Below, piece after piece: positions 26,761 through 33,989 of a DNA stretch of 33,989 nucleotides. The notes beneath the pieces are model-generated. The model had not been told where the DNA came from and searched no databases. It worked only from the letters and a program-made list of their open reading frames with translations. The DNA comes from Gammaproteobacteria bacterium UBA7376 (GTDB taxonomy: Bacteria; Pseudomonadota; Gammaproteobacteria; Pseudomonadales; Azotimanducaceae). The stretch is taken from the NCBI GenBank assembly GCA_002470275.1, contig DKNY01000038.1, forward strand, positions 11,881-45,869, read 5' to 3'. Made by a program: the position numbers and the translations under genes. Within the stretch, counting starts at the first letter, position 1, and each line of letters begins with the position of its first letter.

Positions 26761-28661
26761 AAGAAAGCACCGATCCAGCCATGAACTCAGAGCCCCAGGC
26801 CAAACGCAACTACGCGATGTTCGATGCAGACATCAGCGGCGCAGTCTTGAACATTCAGTTACTCAAGCGTCTGCTTCGCTGGCTTGCACCCTACAAGGCC
26901 ACGCTCCTGGTCAGTACGGTCCTGATGCTGATCGCATCCACGCTGCAGGTGCTGTTGCCGATGATCATCTCTCTCGTGGCCATCGACCATATCATTCGTG
27001 GTGAGTCCAGCAGTGACAGCCCAGACTTCGGGCTAATCGACCTCAACACCTGGCTGGCGAGTTTCTTTGGCGCCCATGAACTCTTCATCGCATGCGTGCT
27101 TTATGGGCTGATCTTGCTCGCCAGCGCTTTCACTGGGCATGCGCATCGAATGACCCTTATTGGACCCGTGATTAATGGCCTAAGGGACCTCCGACTGGAC
27201 CTCTTTCGGCACTTAGAAACTCGCCCATCGTCATTCTATGACCGAGTGGCCGTGGGTCGCATCATGACCCGCGTAACCAATGATGTTGAGGCCCTCTTTG
27301 AGCTGCTCCGAGGCCTGGGCGCGCTGATCGGTGAGTTTGTGCCCTTCTTTGTCGCCTTAGCCGTCATGCTTGCTATCGACGTACGTCTGACGCTCATACT
27401 GCTGATGGCGCTCCCGGTACTGGCGGTGGTGACCTATTACTTCAGACGCAAAACGCGCCTTCTCTTTCGTCAGGCCCGACAGACGCTGTCCTCCCTGAAT
27501 CAAAACCTGCAGGAGAATCTTGCCGGACTGCAGGTTGTTCAAATTTCTGACCGACAGCAATACAACCTTGACCGCTATACCGATATCAATGATGAAAATC
27601 GGGGTTATGAGCAACGTCTTGCCCGGGTGGAGACGCTATACGGCGCGTTCAATGAAAGCCTCGCTCAGATCGCAGTAGGGTTGATCCTTTACTACGGTGC
27701 CAGCTCGGTAATGCAGGTCAATATGACCGTGGGAGAGGTGGTGCTCTTTACTCAATTCGTCGGGATGTTATTTCACCCCATCGTGGTTCTGGGAGAACAG
27801 ACCAACGTTCTCTTTAGGGCCATGGCTAGCGGCGAAAGGATTTTTCAGGCCCTCGACTGGGATGAGGCCATTCACGAACCCAGCGACCCGGTCACTCTAC
27901 CGACTCGACTGAGCGGCGAGGTCAAGTTCAACAACTTGAACTTCGCCTATGACCCGGACCTGCCGGTTTTGAAGGACGTCACCTTTAGCATCCATGCCGG
28001 TGAGAAGCTTGCCATCGTAGGGCCCACTGGATCGGGCAAGAGCACCATTATCAGGCTGATGGGCCGGTTCTATGACATCGAAGACAATCAAATTTTTCTG
28101 GACGGATTCGATCTAAACCAAATCCATACCAAGGACCTGCGCCGACGCATTGGCGTTGTGCTTCAGGATTTCCATATTTTTTCAGGTTCGATATACGACA
28201 ATATTTCCCTGGGAAATCCAGAGATAACCCTCGAAAGAGCCGTTGAGGCCGCAAGAACAGTCAATGCTCACGACTTCATCTCATCCCTACCCCTGGGCTA
28301 TGAGACGCCCCTGACCGAGCGTGGCCAGAATCTTTCCCAAGGCCAACGACAGCTTTTAGCCTTCGCACGCGTGCTAGCGGCCGACCCGGAAATCCTAATC
28401 CTTGATGAAGCCACGGCGAGTATCGATACCGAGACCGAGCTCCTGATACAGGACGCCCTGGAGCAGCTTACTCGAGGTAGAACCTCAATCATCATCGCCC
28501 ACCGGCTGCAGACGATCCAGGAGGCTGATCGTGTTCTTGTTTTAGAGAATGGTCGCGTTGTCGAACTCGGAGGGCATCAAGAGCTATTGGCTGCCGGGGG
28601 CCTTTATGCGACCCTCCATAGCCTCCAGTTTCAAAGCGATGACAATCATGAAACAGGTTAA
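26757..28661 (+). CDS. ABC exporter half-transporter, catalytic-site subunit (MdlB/TmrAB-like)
   Basis: This 634-residue partner of the preceding gene has six membrane helices and a nucleotide-binding domain with Walker [10 protein letters not shown] (422-430), signature LSQGQRQLL (526 onward) and Walker [13 protein letters not shown] with the catalytic glutamate at 551. The signature has Gln in place of the first Gly. That motif would face the non-hydrolytic Walker site of the partner, so the two deviations fall in the same composite site. The N-terminal 35 residues form a hydrophilic tail. Start ATG 26757 overlaps the previous stop (ATGA), implying equal translation of the two subunits. Confidence 0.92.
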   Translation: MKESTDPAMNSEPQAKRNYAMFDADISGAVLNIQLLKRLLRWLAPYKATLLVSTVLMLIASTLQVLLPMIISLVAIDHIIRGESSSDSPDFGLIDLNTWLASFFGAHELFIACVLYGLILLASAFTGHAHRMTLIGPVINGLRDLRLDLFRHLETRPSSFYDRVAVGRIMTRVTNDVEALFELLRGLGALIGEFVPFFVALAVMLAIDVRLTLILLMALPVLAVVTYYFRRKTRLLFRQARQTLSSLNQNLQENLAGLQVVQISDRQQYNLDRYTDINDENRGYEQRLARVETLYGAFNESLAQIAVGLILYYGASSVMQVNMTVGEVVLFTQFVGMLFHPIVVLGEQTNVLFRAMASGERIFQALDWDEAIHEPSDPVTLPTRLSGEVKFNNLNFAYDPDLPVLKDVTFSIHAGEKLAIVGPTGSGKSTIIRLMGRFYDIEDNQIFLDGFDLNQIHTKDLRRRIGVVLQDFHIFSGSIYDNISLGNPEITLERAVEAARTVNAHDFISSLPLGYETPLTERGQNLSQGQRQLLAFARVLAADPEILILDEATASIDTETELLIQDALEQLTRGRTSIIIAHRLQTIQEADRVLVLENGRVVELGGHQELLAAGGLYATLHSLQFQSDDNHETG

Positions 28662-29652
28662 AAACGGCGAAAAATTTTCTACGCCCCAAGGCTTTTCGGC
28701 CATTAAAAATGGCGTCAAGGCGTCCCAAAATGCGGCCCATGCCATTGAGCGAAAGCCCCCCTGGCTCCGAGTCCGTCCCGGGGCCGGGGAGCGCTACCAA
28801 AGGGTTAGGGATACCGTTCGCGAACACCGCCTGGCCACTGTCTGTGAAGAGTCCCACTGCCCAAATATTGGTGAGTGCTGGAACCATGGCACGGCGACCA
28901 TCATGCTTATGGGCGCAACCTGCACGCGAGCCTGTCAATTTTGTGCCGTGGATACGGGCAATCCCAAAGGCTGGCTGGACCTTGAAGAGCCAGAAAACGC
29001 GGCGCGATCGGTCGAACTGATGGACCTGAACTACGTTGTTCTGACCTCCGTCGACCGTGACGATCTCGCCGACGGCGGTGCAGATCACTACGCGCAATGC
29101 ATCCGGGCCATACGCAAAAAATGTCCGGATATTATTATCGAAGCGCTTACCCCTGACTTCTCCGGCAGGCTTGCTGCGGTGGAAAAAGTGGTCAACTCAG
29201 GGCTTCAGGTGTTTGCCCAAAATTTAGAAACCGTACAGCGCTTGACCCATCCTGTTAGAGACCCCCGAGCGGGTTATCATCAAACCCTAGAAGTCCTTGC
29301 CGCAGCAAAAAAGGCTAATGACAAGGTGCTTACGAAATCGAGCCTGATGCTTGGACTGGGAGAAAGCGACCAGGAGGTTAAGCAAGCCATGGGCGATCTG
29401 TATGCCCACGACGTTGATATCGTGACCCTTGGGCAGTACATGCGGCCAACGCCGAACCATCTCCCCGTCAATCGGTGGGTGCCGCCAGAGGATTTTGCCG
29501 CGCTGCGTGACTACGGACTGAAGCTGGGCTTCCTGGAGGTTGCCGCGGGCCCCCTGGTTCGCTCTAGCTACCGGGCTGACCGAGTCTTTGAACAAAACAA
29601 TCTGGGCCTCACCGCGGATGCAGGCGAACGCATTCCGCTCAAAGAGATATAG
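28648..29652 (+). CDS. lipA: Lipoyl synthase
   Basis: This 334-residue radical-SAM enzyme inserts two sulfurs into octanoyl groups on lipoyl domains. The auxiliary cluster motif Cx4Cx5C is [12 protein letters not shown], and the radical-SAM Cx3Cx2C is CTRACQFC. Other family marks are [41 protein letters not shown] and [10 protein letters not shown] near the end. ATG 28648 is taken; ATG 28639 three codons earlier is equally possible, and an ORF start at 28549 is unrealistic. It overlaps the ABC gene by 14 bases. lipB is not adjacent, so octanoyl transfer must be encoded elsewhere. Confidence 0.96.
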   Translation: MKQVKNGEKFSTPQGFSAIKNGVKASQNAAHAIERKPPWLRVRPGAGERYQRVRDTVREHRLATVCEESHCPNIGECWNHGTATIMLMGATCTRACQFCAVDTGNPKGWLDLEEPENAARSVELMDLNYVVLTSVDRDDLADGGADHYAQCIRAIRKKCPDIIIEALTPDFSGRLAAVEKVVNSGLQVFAQNLETVQRLTHPVRDPRAGYHQTLEVLAAAKKANDKVLTKSSLMLGLGESDQEVKQAMGDLYAHDVDIVTLGQYMRPTPNHLPVNRWVPPEDFAALRDYGLKLGFLEVAAGPLVRSSYRADRVFEQNNLGLTADAGERIPLKEI

Positions 29653-29720
29653 AGCCATGGTTGTTGTGTCTTCCCCGACTCAGGCATCATGCTTGGAATT
29701 CGCACCGCAGATGACGTCAA

Positions 29721-31109
29721 ATGCAAGAAACGATTGATCCAGAAGCGCTACACCTGGCCGGCTTTGCGGGCGAGACCTCCGCTGACGAAGAGGTAGCTAC
29801 CCTAACCTTAGTGACTGAGCGTGAATTTAGTGCCAAGCCGGACTTGCGAGACTCCGCCGACCGCCGATGGTTCGACCGCCAACAGTTCAAAGGTAGGCCC
29901 GGCGACATGGCCTGGCTATCGCCTAGCGAGCTGTGGATTGGCTGGGACGGTGAGTCCAATCTCTCGAGCCTTGGCCACCTCCCCAGGCTTCTGCCTGAGG
30001 GCCTGTATCGGTGCACCAATGACCTTACCCCCCTCCAAATACTGGGTTGGGGCCTTGGGTGTTATGACTTTGATCGCTATCGGGCCGCCAAGAGAAACCC
30101 TGCTCGTTTGGTGCTTGCTGCAGAAGAGCGTCAGGGAGAAATCGTGCATTCCGTTATGGCAACCACCTTGGCCAGAGATCTCATCAACACGCCGAGCCAG
30201 GATATGGCACCCACCCACCTGGAGGCGGAAGCACGCGCTCTGGCCGATAAATTTGGTGCTCAGATCGACGTTATAGTGGGCGATGAGCTCCTGGATCACG
30301 AATGCGGGGCCATTCATGCGGTGGGACGAGCGGCCAAGGATGCGCCTCGCCTGCTCGACATCACCTGGGGCAATCCGGATCACCCGGCCATCACCCTGGT
30401 GGGTAAGGGCATTACCTTCGACAGCGGTGGCCTTAACCTCAAACCTGGCGGCAGCATGAGGCTGATGAAAAAGGATATGGGCGGAGCAGCCATGGTGATG
30501 GGGCTGAGTTATCTGATCATGTCCCAAGCCCTGCCAATACGCCTTCGCACCCTGATCCCGGTGGCGGAAAACAGCATTGGCACGGATGCCTTTCGGCCGG
30601 GTGATGTTCTGCCAACCCATAAGGGATTGACCGTTGAGATTGACAATACTGATGCCGAAGGACGCCTTTTGCTGTGTGATGCACTCTCCATCGCCTGCGC
30701 TGAACAGCCTGAAATGGTCATCGACTACGCCACCCTAACCGGCGCCGCACGGATAGCCGTCGGCACAGAAATCGCGGCGATGTTTACAAACCGTCAGGAC
30801 GTTGCCCTAGAGCTCAACCACATTGGCCAGGAGGAGGACGATCCGGTTTGGCCTCTGCCCCTGCATCAAGGCTATGAGCATATGCTGTCCAGCAAGGTGG
30901 CGGACCTGGTCAACAGCCCTCCATCATCTTATGCTGGCGCCTCGGTGGCCGCCCTCTTCCTGCAACGTTTTATTGACAAAACGCCTTGGGTACACTTCGA
31001 CGTCATGGCCTTCAACACCCGCTCACGCCCAGGGCGGCCAGAGGGCGGTGAGGCCATGGCGCTGCGTGCTGTCTACCGTTTCTTAGTAAATCGATATGCT
31101 CAACCTTAA
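29721..31109 (+). CDS. M17 family leucyl aminopeptidase
   Basis: This 462-residue protein belongs to the leucine aminopeptidase family, two-metal enzymes that remove N-terminal residues from peptides. The catalytic C-terminal domain has [19 protein letters not shown] (Lys and Asp ligands), [12 protein letters not shown], and the signature NTDAEGRL with its Asp, Glu and Arg. VVDYATLT-type segment [15 protein letters not shown] follows. The N-terminal domain (about residues 1-140) is divergent and shorter than in E. coli PepA. It resembles the smaller proteobacterial M17 form more than PepA itself, so I give no symbol. It lies 68 bases after lipA and overlaps hisI by 14 bases. Confidence 0.92.
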   Translation: MQETIDPEALHLAGFAGETSADEEVATLTLVTEREFSAKPDLRDSADRRWFDRQQFKGRPGDMAWLSPSELWIGWDGESNLSSLGHLPRLLPEGLYRCTNDLTPLQILGWGLGCYDFDRYRAAKRNPARLVLAAEERQGEIVHSVMATTLARDLINTPSQDMAPTHLEAEARALADKFGAQIDVIVGDELLDHECGAIHAVGRAAKDAPRLLDITWGNPDHPAITLVGKGITFDSGGLNLKPGGSMRLMKKDMGGAAMVMGLSYLIMSQALPIRLRTLIPVAENSIGTDAFRPGDVLPTHKGLTVEIDNTDAEGRLLLCDALSIACAEQPEMVIDYATLTGAARIAVGTEIAAMFTNRQDVALELNHIGQEEDDPVWPLPLHQGYEHMLSSKVADLVNSPPSSYAGASVAALFLQRFIDKTPWVHFDVMAFNTRSRPGRPEGGEAMALRAVYRFLVNRYAQP

Positions 31110-31527
31110 AACGCTTGAAACCAGCGCCAAGGGCACCAAACTTCCACTGGATACGCTGCTGGACTCTCTGCCTTTCAACGCCCAAGGCTTGGTGCCAGCC
31201 ATTGCTCAGGATGCGGTAACACGAGAAGTTTTGATGCTGGCCTGGATGAACCGAGACGCCATTGACCAAACGCTAGCCTCGGGTCGAGTCACCTATTTCT
31301 CTCGAAGCCGCCAGCGGCTCTGGGTAAAGGGGGAAACCTCTGGACACGTGCAGCATCTTCGGTCCATGCGCATCGACTGCGATGGGGACGCGTTGCTGCT
31401 CGAAGTCGAACAACATGGGCCCGCTTGCCATACCCTTAGGGAGACCTGCTTTTACCTGCAGGTGACGGGGGATTCGGTCGAGATCATTTCAGAGCCAACG
31501 TTGCCGAGCCAGCCGTCTGGACAATGA
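31096..31527 (+). CDS. hisI: Phosphoribosyl-AMP cyclohydrolase, stand-alone
   Basis: This 143-residue enzyme opens the purine ring of phosphoribosyl-AMP in histidine synthesis. Diagnostic segments are [38 protein letters not shown], and the metal site [20 protein letters not shown] with its aspartates and cysteines. There is no C-terminal HisE domain, unlike the E. coli fusion. An N-terminal stretch of about 25 residues precedes the conserved core, so a later start is possible; ATG 31096 lies inside the aminopeptidase gene and has no clear ribosome-binding site. Other his genes are not nearby. Its last four bases overlap cysS. Confidence 0.94.
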   Translation: MLNLKTLETSAKGTKLPLDTLLDSLPFNAQGLVPAIAQDAVTREVLMLAWMNRDAIDQTLASGRVTYFSRSRQRLWVKGETSGHVQHLRSMRIDCDGDALLLEVEQHGPACHTLRETCFYLQVTGDSVEIISEPTLPSQPSGQ

Positions 31528-32924
31528 CCGACATCTATTTGCACAACACGCTCTCAGGTCAGAAAGAGCGCTTCATCCCCATGGACCCGGATCATGTGCG
31601 TGTTTATGTCTGTGGCCCGACGGTCTACAGCTATGTGCATATCGGAAACGGCAGGCCGGCCGTTGTCTTTGATACGCTAACTCGCCTGCTGCGTAGCGCT
31701 TATCCTCGCGTTACCTATGTCAGCAACATCACAGACATAGACGATAAGATCAATGCCGCCGCCGCCGAGGGCGGGGAAAGTATTAAGGACCTCGCCGCCC
31801 GCTATACCGAAGCCTATCTTCAGGATATTCAGACCCTCGGCGTTATTCCTGCAGACGTCATACCTCTGGCCACGCACCATATCCAAGAGATCGTGTCGAT
31901 GATCAATGAACTGATCGATGCTGAATTTGCCTATGTCAGCGCCGGTCACGTGCTCTTTCACGTCCCCGCTGACCCAGAATACGGCAGCCTCTCGAAAAGG
32001 TCCCTAGAGGACATGGTTGACGGTGCCCGAGTCGAGGTCGCCGACTACAAGAAAGACCCCAAGGATTTTGTCCTTTGGAAGCCCTCAAGCCCGGAACAAC
32101 CCGGTTGGGATAGCCCCTGGGGCCGGGGACGCCCCGGCTGGCATATCGAGTGTTCAGCCATGGTGAAGAAGCACCTGGGAGAGACCATCGACATTCACGG
32201 AGGAGGCGCGGACCTGACCTTTCCTCATCACGAGAATGAAGCGGCCCAGAGTCGTTGCGCCAATGCTAGCAAGGACTATGTTCGCTATTGGCTGCATAAC
32301 GGCATGTTAACCCTGGGTTCGGAAAAAATGTCGAAATCCGTAGGCAATGTGATGACGATACGGTCCCTGTCTCAGAAACACTCGGGAGAGACCCTGCGCT
32401 ACGCATTGTTATCGGGTCAATACCGATCCAGCTTGGCTTGGTCCGAGGATCTGCTGGTTCAAGCCAAGTCTAGTTTAGATAGCCTCTACCAATCCCTCAG
32501 GGGCAAGGATCATCAGGAGACCAGCAGCGCCTATGCCAACCTGGCTTTAGGAGCGTATCCCCAATCCGTCGTAACGGCGCTGAAAGACGATCTCAATACA
32601 CCGCGCGCCCTAGCGGCCATGCATGAACTTGGGGCCGCGCTGCGTCGTGCCGAGGACGAAGAGGCACGAAACCAGGCCCGAAGCGCGCTCCTTGCGGGGG
32701 GCTGGTTGCTGGGTTTGCTTGGCCAATCTCCAGACGAGCACTTTACTGCCGGCGATGCCCAGGACAGTTTGGATGCCCAGCAAATAGAAGCGCTCATCGA
32801 GGCCCGCCGGCAGGCCCGCGCGGACGGCGATTATGCGGGCGCTGACCGAATCCGCGATGACCTCGCTGAGGCAGGCATTGAGCTGGAGGATTCGCGCGAC
32901 GGAACGCGCTGGCGGCGACGGTAG
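31524..32924 (+). CDS. cysS: Cysteinyl-tRNA synthetase (alphaproteobacterial-like type)
   Basis: This 466-residue class I enzyme charges tRNA-Cys. It has the zinc and active-site region [17 protein letters not shown], where HIGN stands for HIGH, and [24 protein letters not shown] and the KMSKS loop [10 protein letters not shown]. The C-terminal tRNA-binding part ends [16 protein letters not shown]. Wording such as [27 protein letters not shown] and [10 protein letters not shown] resembles alphaproteobacterial CysRS more than the E. coli type (CGITVY, HIGH). Start ATG 31524 overlaps the hisI stop (ATGA). The next gene starts 15 bases downstream. Confidence 0.96.
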   Translation: MTDIYLHNTLSGQKERFIPMDPDHVRVYVCGPTVYSYVHIGNGRPAVVFDTLTRLLRSAYPRVTYVSNITDIDDKINAAAAEGGESIKDLAARYTEAYLQDIQTLGVIPADVIPLATHHIQEIVSMINELIDAEFAYVSAGHVLFHVPADPEYGSLSKRSLEDMVDGARVEVADYKKDPKDFVLWKPSSPEQPGWDSPWGRGRPGWHIECSAMVKKHLGETIDIHGGGADLTFPHHENEAAQSRCANASKDYVRYWLHNGMLTLGSEKMSKSVGNVMTIRSLSQKHSGETLRYALLSGQYRSSLAWSEDLLVQAKSSLDSLYQSLRGKDHQETSSAYANLALGAYPQSVVTALKDDLNTPRALAAMHELGAALRRAEDEEARNQARSALLAGGWLLGLLGQSPDEHFTAGDAQDSLDAQQIEALIEARRQARADGDYAGADRIRDDLAEAGIELEDSRDGTRWRRR

Positions 32925-32939
32925 CTCAGCACACGATTC

Positions 32940-33986
32940 ATGTATCCGCTTACCATCATTGGCGATTCTTCAACGGCAGATATCACCCATCTAGCCTGCA
33001 GGGCTGCAGGCTTTGAAAACATCTCGCGCCTTGGCCGGCACCAGACGATACCTAGGCCAACACTAGTCTGTCTTGGCGCAAATGCCAGCCGTGTGGTCAA
33101 CGCCCTGTGTCAGACGCCGCTGGAAAGCTTTGGTTTCCTGCCGGACAGAGACCAGATTCGCCTGGGACGATCTGCCTACCTGCTTGCCGAGCTGCCCCTT
33201 GGCGACTTTTATCGCCAGCGATACGGATCTGCTCTCGTCAACTGCAGCGAGCAGGCGCTACGCCACACACTGCAGCAAGAAATCGGAGAACCCGATGTCA
33301 TGACTCAAAACCTGTCGCAGCAGGATGAGACCGATGCGGGCCTCAACCTTGTCTGCGACGACCACGCAAGCAAGATACCGGAAAAGCCTGCATACCTTCA
33401 TGCCTCGGCAATGACCCAGAACCACTCACTGCGAAAGGCGAACGTCACCTGGCTGGGCGAGGGGCAATATATCCAGCAGCGATCCCTACCCGAGGGGGTG
33501 CACTTTGACTTCATTACGTTAGCGGGCCGTGGCTGGTCGGTGGCCCAATGGCATCCAAGCCTACATGAAGCGTTTGAGTCTAAATCCGAAGCTAGCGCCC
33601 TGCCGCCCGACGCCCTGGAGATCCGAGATCACTTTTTCCAAGGCGATACCGTCTACCTCAACAGCTATTCCCGTGGAGAACGGGGCGCGCTCCCAGAAAT
33701 GGGCAACACGGGCATCGAGGATGCCTGGGTGCTGTCTCGAATGCTTGAAAACTACGAGGAGGATGTCACGGACGCGCTGGTGGCATACGAACAGTTCCGA
33801 CGGGTACGCAGTAAAAAGCTTCATAAAATATACTGGGAAGAACTCAGGCGTATGACGACCCCGGTTCTAACAAGCGCCTGGCGATTTCGTCTCGGGATGG
33901 CTCTCAGAGCGCGATTCCTGCCTGAACTTGCCTTACAGCAGCGCGACGCGCTGCACGAGCATGACGTTATTCGCGGTTTCCGCTAG
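32940..33986 (+). CDS. Degenerate FAD-dependent monooxygenase-like protein
   Basis: This 348-residue protein aligns by eye with salicylate hydroxylase/UbiH-type flavin monooxygenases. PTLVCLGANASRVVNALC parallels the family's GLQPNALRVLDALG region, LAELPLGDFYRQRYGSALVNCSEQALRHTL parallels the substrate-loop region, and QGDTVYLNSYSRG ... GNTGIEDAWVLSRMLE parallels the GD motif and closing helix. The N-terminal FAD loop is damaged: TIIGDSSTADITHLACRAAG has lost two of the three glycines of GxGxxG. The middle third is compressed. It may be a pseudo-enzyme or bind FAD differently. ATG 32940 has no ribosome-binding site, but it follows cysS by 15 bases and is probably co-transcribed. Confidence 0.65.
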   Translation: MYPLTIIGDSSTADITHLACRAAGFENISRLGRHQTIPRPTLVCLGANASRVVNALCQTPLESFGFLPDRDQIRLGRSAYLLAELPLGDFYRQRYGSALVNCSEQALRHTLQQEIGEPDVMTQNLSQQDETDAGLNLVCDDHASKIPEKPAYLHASAMTQNHSLRKANVTWLGEGQYIQQRSLPEGVHFDFITLAGRGWSVAQWHPSLHEAFESKSEASALPPDALEIRDHFFQGDTVYLNSYSRGERGALPEMGNTGIEDAWVLSRMLENYEEDVTDALVAYEQFRRVRSKKLHKIYWEELRRMTTPVLTSAWRFRLGMALRARFLPELALQQRDALHEHDVIRGFR

Positions 33987-33989
33987 CGC

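Noticed and set aside
32921..32945. GGTAGCTCAGCACA looks like the D-arm start of a tRNA
   Set aside because: No acceptor, anticodon or T-arm pairing follows; it spans the cysS stop and the next start codon and is a chance match.

Overview
The window looks like ordinary chromosomal DNA from a gammaproteobacterium, probably close to Pseudomonadales in the broad sense. It has moderate-to-high GC, is gene dense, and two blocks match gene orders I recall from Pseudomonas: msrQ-msrP-pssA-ilvC-ilvH-ilvI, and pgeF-rluD/bamD ... fkpB-lspA-ribF-murJ/rpsT/proB-obgE-rpmA-rplU/ispB. No species can be named from sequence reading alone. I see no tRNA, rRNA, insertion sequence, prophage or CRISPR array.

Layout. 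Positions 1-6.6 kb (all minus strand) hold a partial unknown gene, the MsrPQ periplasmic methionine sulfoxide repair system, phosphatidylserine synthase, and the branched-chain amino acid genes ilvI-ilvH-ilvC. The ilv genes lie behind a promoter with a perfect TTGACA -35 box. Positions 6.6-8.4 kb carry pgeF and rluD, facing away from the outer-membrane lipoprotein gene bamD, which has no ATG, GTG or TTG start. Positions 9.6-13.9 kb hold an orphan FimT/GspH-like pseudopilin and the minus-strand series murJ, ribF, lspA, fkpB. Several genes that usually sit here (ileS, ispH, the minor pilin cluster, pilSR) are absent. Positions 13.9-17.3 kb hold rpsT (TTG start), proB, obgE, rpmA and rplU. Positions 17.6-23.4 kb hold ispB and then a looser accessory stretch: a 58-residue ORF, a DUF6122 membrane protein, a short RNase J-like nuclease, a small membrane protein, a flavodoxin-like protein with a possible coupled upstream ORF, and a COG3146 acyltransferase. 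Positions 23.5-34 kb form a tightly packed plus-strand run: asnS, two ABC exporter half-transporters, lipA, an M17 aminopeptidase, hisI, cysS, and a degenerate flavin monooxygenase-like protein.

How the genes work together. Most are core functions: cell-envelope assembly (BamD, LspA, MurJ, PssA), ribosome and translation (RluD, S20, L27, L21, Obg, AsnRS, CysRS), and cofactor or amino acid synthesis (Ilv, ProB, RibF, LipA, HisI, IspB). I found no convincing new multi-gene defence or metabolic system. The points most worth a second look are the apparent ATT start of bamD, the collapsed pilin/ispH/ileS locus, a predicted leaderless ribF promoter, an 11-bp-period direct repeat array in a 442-bp gap, the asymmetric ABC heterodimer within an aminoacyl-tRNA synthetase operon, an alphaproteobacterial-looking CysRS, and the terminal flavoprotein that has lost its dinucleotide-binding glycines.
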